In this document: in pieces, positions 1 to 6,817 of the stretch
Layout of the letters: every line of letters begins with the position of its first letter
Position numbering within the stretch: position 1 is the stretch's first letter
Origin: Bacteroides sp. 43_108
Lineage (GTDB): Bacteria > Bacteroidota > Bacteroidia > Bacteroidales > Bacteroidaceae
DNA length: 19,557 bases
Reading direction: 5' to 3'
Assembly: GCA_001915545.1 (NCBI GenBank)
Contig: MNQS01000190.1
Location: forward strand, 1 to 19,557
Made by a program: the position numbers and the translations under genes
Notes under the pieces: model-generated
Database searches by the model: none
What the model saw: the letters and a program-made list of their open reading frames with translations, nothing else
Told to the model about the DNA's origin: nothing

Positions 1-62
1 AATTTACAATTTCAAGTCCGTTTACTTGAAAAACCTCTGTAATCAACTATGTTTCAATAACT

Positions 63-206
63 TCAAAGAACTTCTCTCGATTTTAACGGGACAGCAATGG
101 TATTATTCAACACGTAATAAATCCCGTCAACTTCAATCTTTTCAGCATTTACACAAACAAAGCTATTCAGTCCAAAAATAAGTGACAATAATACATTTCT
201 GATCAT
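63..206 (-). pseudogene. N-terminal remnant of a secreted, possibly BspA-like surface protein
   Basis: A 47-codon minus-strand frame starts at an ATG at 206 and stops at 63. Residues 1-21 look like a signal peptide (MIRN, then a hydrophobic stretch ending VCVNA). The next residues, KIEVDGIYYVLN, resemble the first strand after the signal peptide in Bacteroidales BspA-like leucine-rich-repeat surface proteins (EVDGIYY). The frame ends 14 residues later, far too early for such a protein. Past the stop, a shifted frame reads EVIET-stop-LITEVFQVNGLEIVN to the window edge, which would fit decay by frameshift plus nonsense mutation. A -7 box lies 27 bp upstream. It could instead be a genuine small secreted peptide. 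The BspA resemblance is from memory and rests on a few residues. Confidence 0.4.
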
Positions 207-232
207 AATTAAAAATTTAATTGTTCAGACCA

Positions 233-240
233 CAAAAATA
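233..240 (-). promoter_or_regulatory. Putative -7 box for the remnant at 63-206
   Basis: TATTTTTG on the minus strand matches TAnnTTTG. A T-run (TTTT) sits 19 bp upstream where TTTG is expected, so the -33 element is imperfect. Predicted transcription start is about 20 nt before the ATG at 206. Confidence 0.4.
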
Positions 241-371
241 CACTCGTTTTTACCCAAATAAAAATGCACAAAATGGGACAAATGCCTGAACTAAAAATCC
301 TGATGTCCAAACGGCATTATATAATGTCTAATCGGAAATAAAATATGCACGCCTTAAAGCCATAAAGTCAC

Positions 372-459
372 CCAAAGAGCACCTTTCGAGTAAACGCGAG
401 CGCTCAGAAATAATATTTCGAGGTCTCGCGCCCTTGTTCCTGAGCGCTCAGAAATCAGT
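372..459. repeat. Array A: 22-bp-period tandem array of GAGNNCTC palindromes
   Basis: Three 8-bp palindromic cores lie exactly 22 bp apart: GAGCGCTC at 398-405, GAGGTCTC at 420-427, GAGCGCTC at 442-449. A degenerate fourth, GAGCACCT, starts at 377, 21 bp before the first. The first and third units share the 14-mer gagcgctcagaaat; the rest of each unit is not conserved. The array is non-coding and ends 38 bp before the -33 box of the acyltransferase promoter. Array B at 18940-19049 has the same design. Function unknown. Confidence 0.75.
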
Positions 460-496
460 ACAATGTGTTTTAGACCATTAAACACGCTGTTCTGCC

Positions 497-527
497 TTTG
501 CAGTTGCACAATAAAGATTTAAATTTG
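497..527 (+). promoter_or_regulatory. Bacteroidetes-type promoter for the acyltransferase gene
   Basis: TTTG at 497-500, a 19-nt spacer and TAAATTTG at 520-527 match the Bacteroides housekeeping consensus TTTG-N19-21-TAnnTTTG. Predicted start is near 534, giving a leader of about 80 nt before the ATG at 613. Confidence 0.75.
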
Positions 528-612
528 CGCAATGCTGGTACAAATTCACCACATGCAGTTTTACCAGCATAAACAAATACAAGTAAATAACTGATAGACA
601 CAAAACAGAAAT

Positions 613-1590
613 ATGACTGAAAGGCTGAAAGAACTGGACTACGTCAAATGTCTCTGCATTATACTGATGGTTATATTCCATCTGGCCTATTTCGGCGACA
701 AATATCCTTATGCAAAGGATATAGTATATACATTCCACATGCCGGCATTCCTCATCATATCCGGCTATCTGCTGAACGTCTCCAAACCCGCACGCGAATT
801 CGAGCACCGCATGATATGGATCTTCATACCATACGCCATAATGGAAGCCGCATACATCATTGCCTCCGCCTTCATGCCTGTAAGAGGAGGAACAGGGGGA
901 ACAGACAACCTCTCCGTATGGTCGTCAATCCAGACAATACTGTTTGCACCCATCGGTCCATACTGGTATCTGCACACGCTTGTAATCTGCAGTACCGTAC
1001 ACTACCTGGTATTCAAGATGGCCCGAAGATTGTCAGTAACCTCTCGCCTGATACTGTCAGGAATAGCACTTTATGTAGTTTCGCTGGCCGTAAAAGGCAT
1101 AAGCATAGACAACGCACTTTATATACTGGCAGGAGCTGCACTAAAACAGACCGAAATACCATTTACCAAGGCTTTCATGCCTTCGCGATGGTCCATCCTT
1201 GCTATAACTGTGATGTGCTTCGACCATACACATTTAAGCAAAAGCACAGTGGCTGGAGTTATCATAACATGGCTGGCCATAAGTTTCATGCTGTGGACAT
1301 GGGGAAAAACAGGCTCTGCAATAAGAAAAATATGCTGTACAATAGGCAGAAACACTCTAATAATCCTGGTATTCTCGCCTGCATTCACCATGCTGGCCAA
1401 AGTATATCAGAAATACTTCGACTTTGATCCCAGCGGCATGCTTTTCATGATTTCAAGTACAGCCTTATGTATAGCAGGATGCTTTGCCATAGCATTTGCA
1501 ATGGATAAGCTGCACATGACAAGATATATGTTCGGACAAAGCACCATACTTTTAGCAAAAAAGAAGACAGAACCGGAAGCCGTGCAGTAG
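613..1590 (+). CDS. Acyltransferase-3 family integral membrane protein
   Basis: A 325-residue, very hydrophobic protein with about ten membrane segments. It belongs to the acyltransferase-3 family (OafA/NodX type), whose members transfer acyl groups such as acetyl onto sugars of surface polysaccharides at the inner membrane. The family signature is the N-terminal LDYVKCLCIILMVIFHLAYF, with the conserved histidine at residue 23, followed by the FHMPAFLIISGYL segment at about 41-53. Length fits the single-domain form with no SGNH extension. The ATG at 613 begins just before the conserved LDYVK motif and lies about 80 nt downstream of a consensus promoter. It is monocistronic, with a hairpin downstream and convergent genes beyond. 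The acceptor cannot be read from sequence; the window's glycosyltransferases are 15 kb away. Confidence 0.88.
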   Translation: MTERLKELDYVKCLCIILMVIFHLAYFGDKYPYAKDIVYTFHMPAFLIISGYLLNVSKPAREFEHRMIWIFIPYAIMEAAYIIASAFMPVRGGTGGTDNLSVWSSIQTILFAPIGPYWYLHTLVICSTVHYLVFKMARRLSVTSRLILSGIALYVVSLAVKGISIDNALYILAGAALKQTEIPFTKAFMPSRWSILAITVMCFDHTHLSKSTVAGVIITWLAISFMLWTWGKTGSAIRKICCTIGRNTLIILVFSPAFTMLAKVYQKYFDFDPSGMLFMISSTALCIAGCFAIAFAMDKLHMTRYMFGQSTILLAKKKTEPEAVQ

Positions 1591-1624
1591 ACCGGTGAGT
1601 CTTCAACATAAAACATATAAAAAT

Positions 1625-1665
1625 GACAAGGCCCAAGCAAACAAAAATACAGCTTGGGCCTTGTC
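1625..1665 (-). terminator. Rho-independent terminator of the sigma-factor operon
   Basis: A perfect 14-bp stem (gacaaggcccaagc at 1625-1638, gcttgggccttgtc at 1652-1665) with a 13-nt A-rich loop. On the minus strand the stem is followed by ATTTTTATA, so it best ends the minus-strand operon whose last stop is at 1684. It may also stop the convergent acyltransferase transcript, though the plus side lacks a T-run. Confidence 0.85.
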
Positions 1666-1683
1666 GTACAATATACCCTCTTA

Positions 1684-2040
1684 TCAGATATTGCCGAAGC
1701 GCTTTTGCAGAATATGTTTAAGCACAATGAAGAAAGCAACTATAAAGAAAGCCGGAACAACAGCTCCACTGCTGAAACAATCGAAGAAGTCAAACGGTAT
1801 TCGTATAAACACATCTTTCAAGACATAGACAAGAATACAGAGAGAAAAGACACATACCACTGAAATTGCGACCTTCTCGTACAATGCAGTGCGGCACTGC
1901 CTCTTCTCTTCAGTCTCGTACACTTTCTGCATTACAGAAAATGTGAGGTTTCGAGGGCACTGCAGTTCTTGTCCGCGTTTCGACATCACTTTATTGAGCG
2001 ATGCATACTTAGGCATTTCAGAATCATCTTTTTTCATCAT
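1684..2040 (-). CDS. Small two-TM protein of the sigma-factor cassette; candidate anti-sigma or regulator
   Basis: A 118-residue protein with a charged N-terminal half (about 1-52), a membrane segment at about 57-75, a short linker and a second segment at about 91-109. Its start overlaps the end of the ECF sigma gene by 17 bp, implying translational coupling, and it is the last gene before a strong terminator. Position and topology suggest it senses at the membrane and restrains the sigma factor. No zinc-binding anti-sigma motif (HxxxCxxC) is visible; the cysteines at 28 and 49 do not form one. I do not recognise a named family, so anti-sigma activity is inferred from context only. A methionine at residue 2 is an equally possible start. 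Confidence 0.75.
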   Translation of the reverse strand: MMKKDDSEMPKYASLNKVMSKRGQELQCPRNLTFSVMQKVYETEEKRQCRTALYEKVAISVVCVFSLCILVYVLKDVFIRIPFDFFDCFSSGAVVPAFFIVAFFIVLKHILQKRFGNI

Positions 2041-2590
2041 TCATATTCTCTTTCATCAACAAATACAATTTTTTCCTAACTCTATGCAGACGTGTCCTCA
2101 CATTCTGCTCCGTCATACCCATGATGTAAGCCACATCACCTGCAGTACGTTCCTCCAAATGATAGAGCACCACAAGCATCTTGTCGTCCGGAGGAAGCTT
2201 GTCGACAGCCTGCTCCAGCAGTTTCAGACGCTCGTCCGTCTCTATGCGCAAAGCCCTATCGGCATCCGAATCGTCTACCAAGTCAACTGCCGTGTCATCA
2301 AGATAGACCTTCGGACGAACCTTCCGAAGATGGCTGACAGCCTTGTTGTAGGCAATCCTGTAGAGCCACGTGGAAAAAGAAGCGGAAGAGTTGTAATCCG
2401 CAAGATGGGTATATGCGACCAAGAATGTGTCCTGGACAATTTCTTCAGCGTCTTCCTGAATCGCCACAATCTTTGCGACCAACGAAAATATACAGTCGCC
2501 GTAACGTTCAACGAAATAGCTGAACTCGTCTGCATGTCCACACAAAATTCTTTCTATAATCTTGCGTTCATCCTTTTCATGCAGACTCAT
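2024..2590 (-). CDS. ECF-type RNA polymerase sigma factor
   Basis: A 188-residue sigma-70-family protein with the two-domain ECF layout. Region 2 spans about 24-91, with the DAEEIVQDTFLVAY helix (47-60) and the STWLYRIAYNKA helix (73-84) that contact core polymerase and the -10 region. A linker of about 30 acidic residues follows. Region 4 spans about 122-176, with helix-turn-helix TAGDVAYIMGMTEQNVRTRL at 149-168. The length is typical. It is the middle gene of a three-gene operon: the upstream stop is 11 bp before its ATG, and the downstream gene overlaps by 17 bp. Such factors redirect polymerase to a small regulon, often including their own promoter. I could not define that promoter here. 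Confidence 0.95.
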   Translation of the reverse strand: MSLHEKDERKIIERILCGHADEFSYFVERYGDCIFSLVAKIVAIQEDAEEIVQDTFLVAYTHLADYNSSASFSTWLYRIAYNKAVSHLRKVRPKVYLDDTAVDLVDDSDADRALRIETDERLKLLEQAVDKLPPDDKMLVVLYHLEERTAGDVAYIMGMTEQNVRTRLHRVRKKLYLLMKENMNDEKR

Positions 2591-2601
2591 GACCTACAGT
2601 T

Positions 2602-2982
2602 CTATTCTTTATCCTTTTCTTTGTCCTTTTTTGATTCAAGCTTGCTGGCTATAATGAAAGAAACGACAAGACCGAGTCCTCCGAAAAGACATAAACAGGC
2701 ACTATAGCATGCACCCATATATATATCTATATTTGTATAACGCACATTAAGCTCTATAAAAAATGCTATCAATAGCCCCAGACCTATTCCGCATGCACAA
2801 CAACCGACATGCAGCCAAGCATACTTGCCTGCACCGCCAAGCTGGATATTGCCGAGCTTGACATCCTTAAGTTCTGAAATCTTCTCAATAAGCATCAGAC
2901 GTTCCCTGCGGCGCGCAAAAAGAGAAAATACTAGATAAGTGAAATAGAAAATAATACCAATTATAAAAACTTCTTCCATCAT
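2602..2982 (-). CDS. DUF6249-like membrane protein, first gene of the sigma cassette
   Basis: A 126-residue protein with predicted membrane segments at about 4-22, 56-78 and 89-113. A basic loop (ARRRERLMLIEK) follows the first segment, and the C-terminus is lysine- and glutamate-rich (SKKDKEKDKE). Small proteins of this layout, often labelled DUF6249, commonly sit beside ECF sigma genes in Bacteroidales; the family label is from memory. The gene is first in a minus-strand operon, 11 bp ahead of the sigma gene, so it is probably co-transcribed. A role as sensor or membrane partner is inference. A cysteine cluster (CCACG, 61-65) at the start of the second segment might bind metal or respond to redox, but this is speculative. 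Confidence 0.8.
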   Translation of the reverse strand: MMEEVFIIGIIFYFTYLVFSLFARRRERLMLIEKISELKDVKLGNIQLGGAGKYAWLHVGCCACGIGLGLLIAFFIELNVRYTNIDIYMGACYSACLCLFGGLGLVVSFIIASKLESKKDKEKDKE

Positions 2983-3024
2983 ACAATAATTTTATACAAG
3001 TTGATACTCCGTTCCAATGAAGGC

Positions 3025-3036
3025 AACAGGCCTGTT
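3025..3036. promoter_or_regulatory. 12-bp perfect palindrome upstream of the sigma cassette
   Basis: AACAGGCCTGTT is a perfect palindrome 42 bp upstream of the first ATG of the sigma cassette. On the minus strand the flanks GGCAA and TTGCC extend the inverted symmetry around it. It could be an operator or a leader hairpin. The site is visible; the role is not. Confidence 0.35.
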
Positions 3037-3210
3037 CTTTGCCTCCTCTGACTATTATACGCATCAAAAGATAAAACATTACACATTTCATGCAGTTTTT
3101 TTCACTTTACGGACAAAAAAGATATATATTTACGCAAAATCTCATGCAAAGGAAGACATATAGACCACACAATGCAACTTTTCAAGCTAGCGAGGGTTGA
3201 GGATTTATAC

Positions 3211-3218
3211 TACATTTG
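3211..3218 (+). promoter_or_regulatory. -7 box upstream of the DUF3943 gene
   Basis: TACATTTG matches TAnnTTTG; no good TTTG is seen 19-21 bp upstream. Transcription would start near 3225. This rules out the upstream TTG at 3197 and supports the ATG at 3254 as start. Confidence 0.55.
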
Positions 3219-3253
3219 CGGATACTTATAAGCAAGGACATAAAAAGTTATAT

Positions 3254-4741
3254 ATGGGTAAAACAAAACTGATTTCTCTATTTTTAGCTACATGCATTCC
3301 TGTTTCAGCATACAGCCGGCAAAATATACATTTCGACACGGACACGATTGCAGATACAAAATACAGCCTGATGATCAATCCAGACACGGTGTTGCCTATG
3401 AAAGTAAAACCATGGCAGGCACTGGCTGAAGATCTCGGAGTAAATGCTGTAATACTGGCTTTCGACCGCTATGTGCAGAACAGAAGTTATGCAAGAGTAA
3501 CAGGAGCAACAATAAAGCACAATTTCCGCACCGGCTTTGTCTGGGACAACGACAGCTTCTCCGGCAATCAGTTTTCACACCCATATCACGGAAGCATGTT
3601 CTACAACGCGGCCAGACAAAACGGACTAAACTACTGGCAGTCGCTGGCATACCCTATCATCGGAAGCCTTACCTGGGAATATTTTTGTGAAACCAACGAG
3701 CCGGCCATCAACGACCTTTTGTCGACAGGTATAGGCGGATCGGCCATAGGCGAAGTGACACACCGTTCGTCAGACCTGATATTTGACAACCGTGCACGAG
3801 GATTCAATCGTGTCATAAGGGAAATCGGAGGATCATTGCTTAACCCTATAAGAGGAATACATCGTCTGTTTACAGGTGAAATGTGGAAAGTCGGTCCAAT
3901 TAAAGGACGACAGACAGAAAAAGAGCCATTTAAACTGGAGGTTGGTGCCGGAAACAGATACATTTCGTCTGAAAGCGGATTTAAAGGAGGTATGAACGTT
4001 CCTTACGTAGAATTCACAATGAACTACGGCGACAGAATGGAAAGCGACGAACACAAACCGTTCGACTGGTTCTACCTGTACCTGCTTGCCAACATATCAA
4101 GCGACCAATCGAGCATAGGCGACATGGATATATGGGGACGTCTATGGGACAAAAAGTTTTTCATAAACGACAAGTTTGCCATGGATCTCGGCATATACCA
4201 AATGGTAAAGTACGTCGAAACATATCCTGTAAAAGACTGCAATGACAGCGACTTTCCTATAATATCAGAAGCAGTAAGTGCCGGCCCTGGACTTTTCTGC
4301 GAATACAAAGGAAGAAAAACAGACTTCAACAATGATTTGATTATCGGCGGAATAGCATTGGGAGGAAGCAGAACAGACTACTATAAAAGACGTAAGTACA
4401 ACTTCGGAAGCGGCTTCAGCATACGAGACAATATTCAGATAAATATTGCTGACAAATTCCGAATTGGAAACAGATTTTATTTCGGTCAACTGTACTCCTC
4501 GGGATATTCACCTGAAGAGCTCAACCACAGGCTTGAAAACGGCATCAAGCTGAACACTCAGGGCGACAGCGGAAGCCACTCTATCATCACCAACAAGACA
4601 TACCTGCAGGTGGAGTTTCTCAAAAATGTAAAACTCAACTTGGAGCATGCCATATATTACAGAAAATCCAACTATAAATACTACGAGAGCGTAAGCGCCA
4701 AGAGCTACGAATATAACATCGGCTTGATATATTGTATATAA
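3254..4741 (+). CDS. DUF3943 domain envelope protein, probably outer-membrane associated
   Basis: A 495-residue exported protein. Residues 1-20 form a signal peptide (MGKTKLISLFLATCIPVSA). The DUF3943 region follows (about 55-205) with family-typical stretches: HNFRTGFVWDNDSFSGNQFSH, the conserved HPYHG, and IGGSAIGEVTHRSSDL. The C-terminal half alternates short aromatic and polar stretches, as in outer-membrane beta-barrel strands, and the last residues (YNIGLIYCI) resemble a terminal strand. The molecular function of DUF3943 is unknown. The frame opens upstream at a TTG (3197), but the -7 box at 3211 and the signal peptide favour the ATG at 3254. The D-Ala-D-Ala dipeptidase gene begins 27 bp downstream with no terminator, so the two are probably co-transcribed. 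Confidence 0.88.
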   Translation: MGKTKLISLFLATCIPVSAYSRQNIHFDTDTIADTKYSLMINPDTVLPMKVKPWQALAEDLGVNAVILAFDRYVQNRSYARVTGATIKHNFRTGFVWDNDSFSGNQFSHPYHGSMFYNAARQNGLNYWQSLAYPIIGSLTWEYFCETNEPAINDLLSTGIGGSAIGEVTHRSSDLIFDNRARGFNRVIREIGGSLLNPIRGIHRLFTGEMWKVGPIKGRQTEKEPFKLEVGAGNRYISSESGFKGGMNVPYVEFTMNYGDRMESDEHKPFDWFYLYLLANISSDQSSIGDMDIWGRLWDKKFFINDKFAMDLGIYQMVKYVETYPVKDCNDSDFPIISEAVSAGPGLFCEYKGRKTDFNNDLIIGGIALGGSRTDYYKRRKYNFGSGFSIRDNIQINIADKFRIGNRFYFGQLYSSGYSPEELNHRLENGIKLNTQGDSGSHSIITNKTYLQVEFLKNVKLNLEHAIYYRKSNYKYYESVSAKSYEYNIGLIYCI

Positions 4742-4768
4742 ATCGCGGAACAACGAATAACAAAGAAC

Positions 4769-5464
4769 ATGAATAGAAATATTTTTATAAATCTGCTGTG
4801 CTTGACAATGTGTTTATTCTCAGCATCACAGTCATACGCACAGCAGAAAACTCTCAGTAAAACAGCCGTCAGCATAAAGCAACAGGGCTACGTGGACGTG
4901 CAGGACGAAGATCCTACAATTAAAGTAAGCCTCATGTATTCGCGCCCTGACAACTTCACAGGAAAAATTCTATATAAAGATTTGAAAGAAGCTTTTCTGC
5001 ATCCACAGGCGGCAAAAGCTTTAGCAAAGGCACAAAAAGAGCTTAAAAGATTAAGGCCCGACCTCAGCCTCATCGTCTTTGACGCAGCAAGACCGATGTC
5101 GATACAGCAGCAGATGTGGGACGTTGTAAAAGGTACATCGAAAAATATTTATGTAAGCAACCCTGCCAACGGAGGCGGACTGCACAACTACGGATTTGCT
5201 GTGGACGTGAGCATCTGCGATGAAAAAGGCGACACGATTCCTATGGGAACACTGATCGACCACATGGGTAAAGAGGCTCATCCCGAATACGAGACATCAA
5301 TGCTTGCAAAAGGGAAGATAAGCAAAGAAGCTGTGAACAACCGCAAACTGCTCCGCAGGGTCATGAGCGCCGGTGGATTCAGGGTGCTGAAAACCGAATG
5401 GTGGCACTTCAATCTGAAAACCAGAGCTCAAGTTAAAGCCGAAAAGAGAAAACCTATCAGATAA
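4769..5464 (+). CDS. VanX/DdpX-type D-alanyl-D-alanine dipeptidase (peptidase M15D)
   Basis: A 231-residue protein with a signal peptide (residues 1-24, ending SQSYAQ), so it acts in the periplasm. The family cleaves the dipeptide D-Ala-D-Ala. The zinc-site residues are present with VanX spacing: H139 and D146 in LHNYGFAVD, and E210 and H213 in TEWWHF. R108 in FDAARPMS matches the transition-state arginine. These motifs make activity likely. The periplasmic location suggests peptidoglycan turnover or D-Ala salvage; cytoplasmic VanX of glycopeptide-resistance clusters lacks a signal peptide, and no vanH, ligase or vanRS genes are nearby, so resistance is not implied. It follows the DUF3943 gene by 27 bp. 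The methyltransferase gene is 57 bp downstream with its own -7 box. Confidence 0.92.
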   Translation: MNRNIFINLLCLTMCLFSASQSYAQQKTLSKTAVSIKQQGYVDVQDEDPTIKVSLMYSRPDNFTGKILYKDLKEAFLHPQAAKALAKAQKELKRLRPDLSLIVFDAARPMSIQQQMWDVVKGTSKNIYVSNPANGGGLHNYGFAVDVSICDEKGDTIPMGTLIDHMGKEAHPEYETSMLAKGKISKEAVNNRKLLRRVMSAGGFRVLKTEWWHFNLKTRAQVKAEKRKPIR

Positions 5465-5491
5465 AACTGCTGGACAGACAGAAAAATCTAA

Positions 5492-5499
5492 TAACTTTG
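5492..5499 (+). promoter_or_regulatory. -7 box for the THUMP-like methyltransferase gene
   Basis: TAACTTTG matches TAnnTTTG and lies 22 bp before the ATG at 5522. No clear TTTG element is found at the right distance, so promoter strength is uncertain. Confidence 0.5.
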
Positions 5500-5521
5500 T
5501 CGTCAAGAATACAGATGGCGT

Positions 5522-6739
5522 ATGATTGACGAAAAGACCGCACAATTCATTGAAGCTCACAAGACGGACGATGTAAGAGATCTGATGCTGAAATACGGCA
5601 ACAGACAGGACATCGATGCCAGAACCGCAGCTGTACAGATAAGAGGATGGCAGATTGCCAGAAAGAAACTGCCGGAATGGGCCGAGACTGAAGGCATAAT
5701 ATATCCCGAACACATATCTATGGAACAATGTTCGTCAGAACAGACCTCACACTATAAGGCTGTTCTGGCAGAAAGATTATGCGGAGAAGAGAGAGAGAGA
5801 TTTGCAGACCTCACAGGCGGACTCGGTGCAGACACAGCGGCTATAGGCCGGAATTTTGGACATACTGTGTATGTAGAGCGTAATGAAGAACTATGCAGGG
5901 CTGCCGAAAACAATCTGCCCAAAATGGGAATAAGCGACATACGCATCGTATGCGACGACAGCGAGAACGTCTTGAACAAGATGGAATCGCAAGACCTGAT
6001 ATTCATTGATCCCGCAAGAAGGGACGAGAATGGCGGCAAGACAGTAGAGATATGCGACTGTACGCCAGACGTTTCAGCACTTAACGACCAGATAAGGAAC
6101 AAATGCCGGTTTGCAATGATAAAGTTGTCTCCTATGTTAGAGATAAAGAGTGCTGAAAAGGAATTGAAAGGCATAAAGGAGATACACGTGGTGAGCGTTG
6201 ACGGCGAATGCAAAGAAACACTGTTCGTTCTTGAAGGCCACCAGACGTCTTCAAGCGAAGAGCCTATAATAGTATGCACCAACATTGTGCGCGGTGAAAT
6301 ACAGGAATTAAGCTTCAGGCGAAAGGAGGAGCTGGAAGCAGAATGCAGATATGCCAGCACGCTTGGACATTATCTCTACGAACCTAACGCCTCAATACTT
6401 AAAGGGGGTGGTCTGAAATTTGCCGCACAGAAGTATGGCGTATATAAGTTGAGTCAGAACAGCCATCTATATACGTCGGATGTTCCGGTAGAAGATTTTC
6501 AGGGACGTATATTCGAAATCATAGACGAATGTGCATTCTCGCCCAAGGACATGAAGGCAATGATGAAGGGTGAAAAGAAAGCCAATATCACGGTAAGGAA
6601 CTTTCCTGCAACTGTGGCAGACATAAGAAACAGATGCAAGCTAAAGGAAGGAGGCGACATTTATCTGTTTGCCACTACGATGGCAGACGGCAGACACGTG
6701 ATAATAAAATGCAGGAAAATGAATGCAAAACAGACTTAA
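5522..6739 (+). CDS. Class I SAM-dependent methyltransferase with THUMP-like C-terminal domain
   Basis: A 405-residue cytosolic protein. The Rossmann core begins at about 90: ADLTGGLGADTAA (95-107) is the glycine-rich SAM loop, VERNEEL (118-124) carries the acidic ribose-binding residue, and IFIDPARRDENGGKT (160-174) supplies the DPA motif in place of the usual catalytic tetrad. The C-terminal part (about 310-400) matches the THUMP-like domain of Bacteroidota class I methyltransferases. An N-terminal helical region (1-90) precedes the core. The substrate is not established; RNA is the natural guess because THUMP domains bind RNA, but that is inference. A -7 box just upstream suggests independent expression. 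The gene is intact and of typical length. Confidence 0.88.
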   Translation: MIDEKTAQFIEAHKTDDVRDLMLKYGNRQDIDARTAAVQIRGWQIARKKLPEWAETEGIIYPEHISMEQCSSEQTSHYKAVLAERLCGEERERFADLTGGLGADTAAIGRNFGHTVYVERNEELCRAAENNLPKMGISDIRIVCDDSENVLNKMESQDLIFIDPARRDENGGKTVEICDCTPDVSALNDQIRNKCRFAMIKLSPMLEIKSAEKELKGIKEIHVVSVDGECKETLFVLEGHQTSSSEEPIIVCTNIVRGEIQELSFRRKEELEAECRYASTLGHYLYEPNASILKGGGLKFAAQKYGVYKLSQNSHLYTSDVPVEDFQGRIFEIIDECAFSPKDMKAMMKGEKKANITVRNFPATVADIRNRCKLKEGGDIYLFATTMADGRHVIIKCRKMNAKQT

Positions 6740-6748
6740 ACCTTAGTC

Positions 6749-6784
6749 TTTTCAGAAAGAATTCAAAAATACACCTTAAATTAG
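6749..6784 (+). promoter_or_regulatory. Putative autoregulatory operator and promoter of the response regulator gene
   Basis: TTTTCAGA (6749-6756) and AATTCAAA (6760-6767) form an 11-bp-spaced direct repeat, followed after 9 bp by TAAATTAG (6777-6784), one mismatch from TAnnTTTG. The geometry is identical to that upstream of the PepSY-like gene (8781-8816). An inverted copy, TCTGAAAA, lies at 6788-6795. This is probably the binding site of the encoded OmpR-type regulator. Confidence 0.5.
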
Positions 6785-6817
6785 ACCTCTGAAAATCATA
6801 CAAAAACAGAACAAACC

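Noticed and set aside
2..181. Plus-strand frame open from the left edge to 181 and a shorter one ending at 42
   Set aside because: The longer frame is Q/S/N-rich without protein character and lies opposite the signal-peptide frame; the shorter one is 13 codons and cannot be judged.
372..459. CRISPR array interpretation of arrays A and B
   Set aside because: The whole repeat-plus-spacer period is only 22 bp, conserved cores are about 8 bp, and no cas genes are present.
648..1427. Second plus-strand frame inside the acyltransferase gene (259 residues)
   Set aside because: Arginine- and histidine-rich frame shadow of a clear membrane protein.
1889..2707. Plus-strand 272-residue frame antisense to the sigma gene
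   Set aside because: It lies opposite a clear ECF sigma factor and its neighbours, with no domain-like sequence of its own.
4769..5464. Glycopeptide-resistance cluster suggested by a VanX-type dipeptidase
   Set aside because: No vanH, D-Ala-D-Lac ligase or vanRS-type genes nearby, and the enzyme carries a signal peptide.
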